Shown in pieces: positions 5,733-9,555 of a DNA stretch of 9,555 nucleotides; position 1 is the first letter of the stretch, and each line of letters starts with the position of its first letter. The position numbers and the translations under genes were made by a program. The notes beneath the pieces are model-generated. The model was given only the letters and a program-made list of their open reading frames with translations, did not search any database and was not told where the DNA came from. The stretch is from Acidobacteriota bacterium (GTDB taxonomy: Bacteria; Acidobacteriota; UBA4820; DSQY01), in NCBI GenBank assembly GCA_021814085.1, contig JAKAJA010000047.1, positions 1 through 9,555 on the forward strand, in the 5' to 3' direction.

Positions 5733-7529
5733 TCACCACGCCTTCATTCTAAACAGTCGCCCTTGTTCGCTCTCGTCATGCAGACGTAGTACTATCTCGT
5801 CCTCATCAAACACTGGTGGTAGTTGCTTGTCCCGAACGGGAAGATCAGCGTGAATCAAGGTGATTACCGGCTGAATGCCCAAGTCGGCGTAGCGGCGAAA
5901 GACCGATAGAAGGTTTTCCTTCTTGCGGTCATCCAGCGACTCGAACACGCCATCGTGAAAAGCGAAGCGGGGGAATTTGGCATCGAGATAAGCTCGCAGC
6001 ACCGCTAAGTCAAATGCTATGCACAACAGCTTACGATAAGTGTGACCGAGATCAGCGCTGGTGGCGTTGCCGGATTCGTCGAGAATTTCGGCCTTGAACT
6101 CCAAATGCCCCGACAGGTTTGGAGACACGCTTAGGAGGGCCTTGCGGGCAATCACGTCTTCAACAATCTCGCTGAAAAATAGCCGGATCGATGAGAACAG
6201 GCTTTCCTTATCTGCATTCTGTAGTTCCACATTGGCTTCGATTTGCGTTTGCAGACGACCACGCTCCTCAGTGAGGGTCCGGATCTCGGTGCGCAATTCC
6301 TGAAGGCGATGCAGAAAGCCTCTCTGTCTCTCCAGCGATGTGATGTCAGCACGCAGTGCCACCATTTCGTCGGAAATATGCTTGTACTTGTTGAACACAT
6401 CGGTTCCACTCAGAAACGACAAGATGTCCGAACGCTGCTTGCCCAGAGTATTCAGCTCCGCATTGATGAGTTTGAGCTCGGCCTCGATCTCACCGCGCTC
6501 TTCCTGGAGGTAACCACGGCGCTCTTCGGTGATCGCCCTGTTGAACGCAATCAACTGCTGGTAGTCTTTCTTTATCTGTCCTGGAAACTGCACGCCAGCT
6601 TCCTCAAACAGCCTTTGTGCCTCGTCTGGATTGAACAGGATCTGGTCTTCCTCCAGCGAAGCAAGAATCTTCTTCTTGTTGTGGTTCAGCGAATAGCGTT
6701 GGTTATTTAGCGAGGCGATCCGCTCATCGACCTCATCAACAAGCTGCTTTGTATGATTCTTATCCTGCGCTCGGAAGTCGAAGGCATCGAGCAGTTTCTG
6801 CTTCTTCTCGGCCTCCTGTTGTTTGAGGAGCAACATACCCTCTATCTTGCTGATGTCTTCAATCGAACCACCCAACTCGCTCTTGATAGTTTGTGCGGTT
6901 GCCTCCTTTTCCTTTAGTTGGCCTTCCTTCTCGTAGTGCAAGGCAACCAACTCGGCGTTGAAGCCAAGAATGTGCGCGAGGAAAGGTTTCCAATCAGAAT
7001 GTGCGGCGGCGAACTTGCGCAGATGAAATACGTCGCGATAATCGTCTTGCGAGCGCAACTGGTAACCTAAACCCTTACGATAGGACCATGGTTTCAGCGC
7101 ACGCCAGTCGAGCAGACTGTCCAGCATGTCGCGGGCGCGATCGAAGGGCATATCGAAGTGGTCCCATTCGGACGCCGCTAATCCGGTGAAGTCCTGGTGG
7201 CTGGCTTCGTGCTTTTTAAAGCTGATCTTTGTCGCTTCCTCTACGCTGCGACGCACCGTGATGAAGGACGCATCAGCCAGCTCGATCTCAAGGAAGAACA
7301 CAAACTCGTTAAAGAGGTCGATATGCTTGAACAGGAAGAAATTGGAATCCCGTCCGGCGAGGAGGCAGAAGTCAATAAGACGTCCAAGAGTGGTCTTCCC
7401 GAGGTTATGTGTATCTTTCTTGAGATTCTCGGGTAGGCGGATTTCAGCCAAAACGACGTTCAAGCCGGTTGTGAAGTCCACGGGCTCAAACAGATCCGGT
7501 TTGTTGGAATAAAGTCTAGACAGTTTCAT
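5733..7529 (-). CDS. ABC-3C system ATPase (DUF2326-type, SMC/Rad50-like)
   Basis: The ATPase subunit of an ABC-three-component system, predicted to sense or clamp foreign DNA and to drive the associated nuclease. At the N-terminus is a degenerate P-loop, THNLGKTTLGR (residues 40-50, catalytic Lys45), lacking the first Gly of the classical motif. From about 195 to 440 the protein is a long charged coiled coil, interrupted near 295-320 and 370-380, as in SMC/Rad50 relatives. The C-terminal lobe has a signature-like SADLGHTYRKLLCIAFDL (491-508), a Walker B-like FAFHDGVFE (522-530) and an H-loop-like TLIHADLP (557-564). This order is characteristic of DUF2326 proteins. The 598-residue length is normal. 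The ATG overlaps the upstream middle-component gene by 14 bp. It is the last gene of a three-gene operon with more A/T at third positions than the T4SS genes, suggesting transfer. Confidence 0.88.
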   Translation of the reverse strand: MKLSRLYSNKPDLFEPVDFTTGLNVVLAEIRLPENLKKDTHNLGKTTLGRLIDFCLLAGRDSNFFLFKHIDLFNEFVFFLEIELADASFITVRRSVEEATKISFKKHEASHQDFTGLAASEWDHFDMPFDRARDMLDSLLDWRALKPWSYRKGLGYQLRSQDDYRDVFHLRKFAAAHSDWKPFLAHILGFNAELVALHYEKEGQLKEKEATAQTIKSELGGSIEDISKIEGMLLLKQQEAEKKQKLLDAFDFRAQDKNHTKQLVDEVDERIASLNNQRYSLNHNKKKILASLEEDQILFNPDEAQRLFEEAGVQFPGQIKKDYQQLIAFNRAITEERRGYLQEERGEIEAELKLINAELNTLGKQRSDILSFLSGTDVFNKYKHISDEMVALRADITSLERQRGFLHRLQELRTEIRTLTEERGRLQTQIEANVELQNADKESLFSSIRLFFSEIVEDVIARKALLSVSPNLSGHLEFKAEILDESGNATSADLGHTYRKLLCIAFDLAVLRAYLDAKFPRFAFHDGVFESLDDRKKENLLSVFRRYADLGIQPVITLIHADLPVRDKQLPPVFDEDEIVLRLHDESEQGRLFRMKAW

Positions 7530-7764
7530 TTGGCCCCACGTATTCCACGCCGTCAGTCTTAGGGTGGTAGTCGATTAGTCCCAATAGGTAGAGGAAATTC
7601 AGCGCCGGCAAGAACAGCACATCACCTCCGGAAAGAGACTTCTTTGCGAACTTGCGCAGGCTGGCGTAGTCGTCGAATCGGCGCACCTTCAGACGTGCCA
7701 ACAGCAACAGTGAAACGTTGATAACGGTGCGATCCGGGTGTGAATGCTTAGTCGGTCTCAACAT
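7516..7764 (-). CDS. ABC-3C system middle component (MC6-like)
   Basis: A small protein of 82 residues between the nuclease-like gene and the ATPase gene, the place held by the middle component of ABC-3C systems. It begins MLRPTKHSHPDRTVINVS, with a PTKHxxPD motif near the N-terminus that I associate with this type of middle component. It continues as a compact alpha-rich fold with the hydrophobic end FLPALNFLYLLGLIDYH, which resembles the last part of a winged helix. By family knowledge these proteins link the ATPase to the third component, in a way compared with kleisin-associated subunits of SMC complexes. That role is inferred here. It overlaps the upstream gene by 17 bp and the ATPase gene by 14 bp, so all three are likely translated together in fixed ratio. 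The exact MC subclass is from memory. Confidence 0.78.
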   Translation of the reverse strand: MLRPTKHSHPDRTVINVSLLLLARLKVRRFDDYASLRKFAKKSLSGGDVLFLPALNFLYLLGLIDYHPKTDGVEYVGPNETV

Positions 7765-8713
7765 CGCCGACCTCCCCGATATCGCAATTCCAGTACATAT
7801 AAAAGAGTATGGCGCGAGTCAGACGCTTGTGGGCGTGCTGGCGTAAGATAGGATCGCGATTGAACAATAAATCCACAAGGTACTCCATGACCTCGTCGAA
7901 TGTCTGGTAGGCCCTGCGCTTGGCGATGATTTTGAGTTGGAATTCATCGGCCACCGATTCGTACATGCCCAGGAGTTCAGAATTTTCCGGCGCCGCCAGA
8001 AAGACCCGAATCTGTGCAGTCTCCTTCAGGTACTTCCTTCGCTGCGCCTTGGCGTACTCGTCGCTCATTTTGTTGAGCGTGTTTTTTTGCTCGTAGGTCA
8101 CGCGTGGCGTCGGCGGATCGTCCAGAACCGCTTTCAGTCCGTCCTTCTGTCGCGCTACCGCTTGCACAACCTCAGCTAAGTCGTCCGGGCTAACAAGAAG
8201 CGGTGAATCGACCGGGTCAAGATCGGCAAGCCTCGACACCTTGGAAAACGTCTTGAGCCAGAGTTCTAGCTGCTCAATTCCGCAAAGGTAGATCGACGCC
8301 TCAGGGATACCGCACTCTTTGGCAATGTGCGAACGAATCTTGTCTTCGGCATTGCCGGCGAGTCGCCTATTAGCGAAGAGCATGTAATGGTCAAGCTGTT
8401 TCTTCGTACGCAGTCCCTTAATACGCGGAATCTCCTGACCGAGTACGGTCTTCTCGGTTGAAGTACTGAAGAAATCTGATTCGGAAAAACTGCGGTTGTA
8501 GCCGTTAGTGTGTTTTGCTTGAATGATGGTCGTACCCGTCCAAGGCTCTGCCTTGCTGGGATGAAGTTCAGCGGTCCCAACAAATTTCGCGTCGCGGCCG
8601 CCATCTGGGCCCTCGGCAAAGCCCTGCACTGAGATTCCGAGCAGGCGCTGGCACAATAGCACAACTAGGGTCTCAAATTGGCCATCGCTAAGGTCTTCGT
8701 AGGCGTATTTCAT
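7748..8713 (-). CDS. ABC-3C third component with PD-(D/E)xK nuclease domain
   Basis: The probable effector of the system. The N-terminal half looks like an Mrr-like restriction endonuclease fold: a helix with QFETLVVLLCQRLLG (E14 counted from this ATG), then GPDGGRDAKFVG (D37 and D41), then IIQAKH (Q65, K67), which together form the (E)-D-QxK active-site pattern. DHYMLFANRRLAG follows, as in Mrr-type domains. From about residue 207 a separate helical region, ending in ILFYMYWNCDIGE, fits the conserved C-terminal domain by which these proteins join the complex. The ATG at 8713 gives the usual MKYAYEDLSDGQFE start. A GTG at 8725 in frame, with GGAG 10 bases upstream, would add four residues. 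It is first in the operon, 321 residues long, and its end overlaps the middle-component gene. Confidence 0.85.
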   Translation of the reverse strand: MKYAYEDLSDGQFETLVVLLCQRLLGISVQGFAEGPDGGRDAKFVGTAELHPSKAEPWTGTTIIQAKHTNGYNRSFSESDFFSTSTEKTVLGQEIPRIKGLRTKKQLDHYMLFANRRLAGNAEDKIRSHIAKECGIPEASIYLCGIEQLELWLKTFSKVSRLADLDPVDSPLLVSPDDLAEVVQAVARQKDGLKAVLDDPPTPRVTYEQKNTLNKMSDEYAKAQRRKYLKETAQIRVFLAAPENSELLGMYESVADEFQLKIIAKRRAYQTFDEVMEYLVDLLFNRDPILRQHAHKRLTRAILFYMYWNCDIGEVGDVETD

Positions 8714-8799
8714 CGAGGCCAGCACCGCCTAAAAACTCCATTTGTCCCTGGCCGCAGCACTATGCGCTTGCTAGGCGCCCGTGACCAATACTCAGCCGC

Positions 8800-8829
8800 A
8801 GAATACTCTTCCTTTGCTCGTCCGGTCAA
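8800..8829 (-). promoter_or_regulatory. Sigma70-like promoter of the ABC-3C operon
   Basis: On the minus strand TTGACC (8829-8824) is followed after 18 bases by TATTCT (8805-8800). These match the -35 consensus at 5 of 6 positions and the -10 at 4 of 6. Transcription would start near 8793, leaving a leader of about 80 bases before the ATG at 8713. A small hairpin (ACGGC/GCCGT with a 4-base loop, 8834-8847) lies directly upstream of the -35 box. This is a prediction from consensus only. Confidence 0.45.
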
Positions 8830-8896
8830 ACATACGGCTCCCGCCGTGCATCAATGTAATGGGCGCCAACCACTGCGGACCCCTCTTCCTGGAAAA

Positions 8897-8907
8897 CAGC
8901 GCTCTAG
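8897..8907. repeat. 11-bp direct repeat CAGCGCTCTAG, right of the ABC-3C operon
   Basis: Partner of 5705-5715. It lies about 70 bases upstream of the operon's -35 box and close to where the sequence changes to the GC-rich, hairpin-rich region, so it could mark the right edge of the defence cassette. Confidence 0.35.
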
Positions 8908-8959
8908 AATCGCCGAGGTTCAACGAAATGGGTCAAGTCCAGGGTCCAATCCATCTGAG

Positions 8960-9270
8960 GCCCAGGGCCGCACTGTGGCCCTGGGCGCCCGAGCCTTCCG
9001 TTGCGCCCATCGGGCGCGGGGAAGGGGTGCCTCCTTCCCCGGCTGTCCGCCTCCCCTTCCCACTTCCTGGGAGGCCTCGAATGGCACCGGGCTCGATGCC
9101 CAGGAGCCCGGCGCGGGCTAGTGCCGACTTCTACCTCCGGGTTCCCTCCCGAGTGGGCTCCGCCTTGGGTCCCTCCCGGGTCCGATGCCGTCCCTGCGCC
9201 GGAAGCGCAACTGCCCCCTTCGGGGAAGTGCCCTGTGGTCACGAAAGAACAGCGGTCCAGCGCAGACCGC
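8960..9270. repeat. Run of perfect inverted repeats (structured region)
   Basis: Six perfect stems lie in a row: 8960-8969 with 8977-8986 (10 bp, 7-base loop), 9003-9008 with 9012-9017 (6 bp), 9017-9025 with 9033-9041 (9 bp, 7-base loop), 9049-9055 with 9069-9075 (7 bp), 9087-9094 with 9104-9111 (8 bp, 9-base loop) and 9252-9257 with 9265-9270 (6 bp). Between the last two lies a near-direct repeat, GGGTTCCCTCCCGAG (9139-9153) and GGGTCCCTCCCGGG (9167-9180), and a CCCC-CTTC-GGGG hairpin (9214-9225). The first five stems almost abut each other. High GC makes single hairpins likely, but this density is striking. Either strand could be the active one. Confidence 0.6.
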
Positions 9271-9545
9271 GCCAGCGCCCTTCGGTCTTGACCTGTCACG
9301 TCCCGCGCCCTTCCTCTTTCTTAAGCCCCAGGCCCATGAACGCCCTTCCCTGATTTTTCTCTCGCCTCGCCTTCACAACCTACGGCACGTTCCCTGCTCG
9401 GGTAGACCTACGCCCCCGCGAGCGGGTCCCCCCCTGCCCTTCGCTCTTGGCCCGCGCCTCCCCAACTGCCCGGCGTAAGGCGAGCGAAAAAACGCTCCCT
9501 CCCCACAGAGCAAGGCCGGGGCAAAGGCCAGCAAGGAAGGGCACC

Positions 9546-9555
9546 ATGAACGGAA
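9546..9555 (+). CDS. Start of a new gene (3' partial)
   Basis: An ATG at 9546 follows a strong ribosome binding site (AAGGAAGG, 9532-9540 area) at suitable spacing, and begins Met-Asn-Gly before the window ends. Orientation is the same as the T4SS operon, so it may be the next gene of the element. Only three codons are visible, so no function can be given. Confidence 0.45.

Larger units (their letters stand above)
8714..9545. other. About 830 bp with no convincing protein gene
   Basis: I see no protein here with natural composition. Open frames exist on both strands, but they are rich in Pro, Arg, Gly and Ala in the way GC-rich non-coding DNA is, and they lack good ribosome binding sites. 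The first part (8714-8907) holds the operon promoter and has ordinary composition. From about 8940 the + strand becomes C-rich and GC-rich, with many inverted repeats. The last part (9290-9545) is pyrimidine-rich and ends in a ribosome binding site for a new gene. A structured RNA, a long leader, or an oriT/origin-type region of the element are all possible. Nothing in the sequence decides between them. Confidence 0.6.

Noticed and set aside
5721..5734. Stem GAGGA-gaag-TCCTC at the end of the ATPase gene as a Rho-independent terminator
   Set aside because: The stem has only 5 bp, overlaps the stop codon and has no T-tract after it on the minus strand.
8960..9270. The hairpin run as a CRISPR array
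   Set aside because: The stems differ in sequence and there are no regular identical repeats with unique spacers.
8781..9353. A 190-codon + strand open frame, and overlapping frames on both strands, in the gene-free region
   Set aside because: Composition is dominated by Pro, Arg, Ser, Gly and Ala from GC-rich DNA, no ribosome binding site supports a start, and the frames run through many inverted repeats.
9482..9497. GAGCG-AAAAAA-CGCTC as a terminator upstream of the gene at 9546
   Set aside because: The A/T run is in the loop, not after the stem, and the stem is only 5 bp.

Overview
The window looks like part of a conjugative plasmid or integrated conjugative element from a GC-rich Gram-negative bacterium. 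The evidence is a run of type IV secretion (T4SS) genes with strong G/C third-position preference, Shine-Dalgarno sites and a signal-peptide-bearing VirB9-like protein. I cannot name the taxon from sequence alone.

Region 1 (1-3714, + strand) is a compact T4SS operon in the usual order. It holds a VirB6/TrbL-like polytopic protein (5' end outside the window), then VirB8-, VirB9/TrbG- and VirB10/TrbI-like proteins. Together these would supply the inner-membrane pore and the envelope-spanning core complex of a mating channel. VirB11 is not where the VirB order would put it. The next gene, overlapping virB10 by 8 bp, instead encodes a single-pass membrane protein I do not recognise.

Region 2 (3707-5677) is that unknown gene, split by an intact IS3-family insertion sequence of 1241 bp (4308-5548). 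A 4-bp duplication, CACG, flanks the element. Removing the element plus one CACG rejoins the two halves in frame into an uninterrupted 241-codon gene, so the insertion is simple and probably recent. The IS has orfA and orfB in a -1 relationship, a textbook X_XXY_YYZ slippery heptamer (CCCTTTT, 4673-4679) and a perfect 7-bp stem-loop downstream. It therefore probably makes an OrfAB transposase by programmed frameshifting.

Region 3 (5733-8713, - strand) is a three-gene operon with overlapping genes and visibly lower GC. In transcription order it encodes a PD-(D/E)xK nuclease-like protein with an ABC-3C-type C-terminal region, a small ABC-3C middle component, and a DUF2326-type SMC/Rad50-like ABC ATPase with a long coiled coil. 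This matches the ABC-three-component (ABC-3C) systems, predicted to act in conflict with phages or plasmids. A sigma70-like promoter lies upstream at 8800-8829. An 11-bp direct repeat (5705-5715, 8897-8907) brackets the operon and may mark the edges of the inserted cargo, though a repeat of that length can arise by chance.

Region 4 (8714-9545) has no convincing protein gene. From about 8960 it is very GC-rich, pyrimidine-rich on the + strand and full of perfect inverted repeats, so it could be a structured RNA, an oriT/origin-like region or an untranslated leader. A new + strand gene seems to start at 9546 behind a good ribosome binding site and runs out of the window.

Overall the window reads as a transfer module carrying a defence cassette and disturbed by a transposon.
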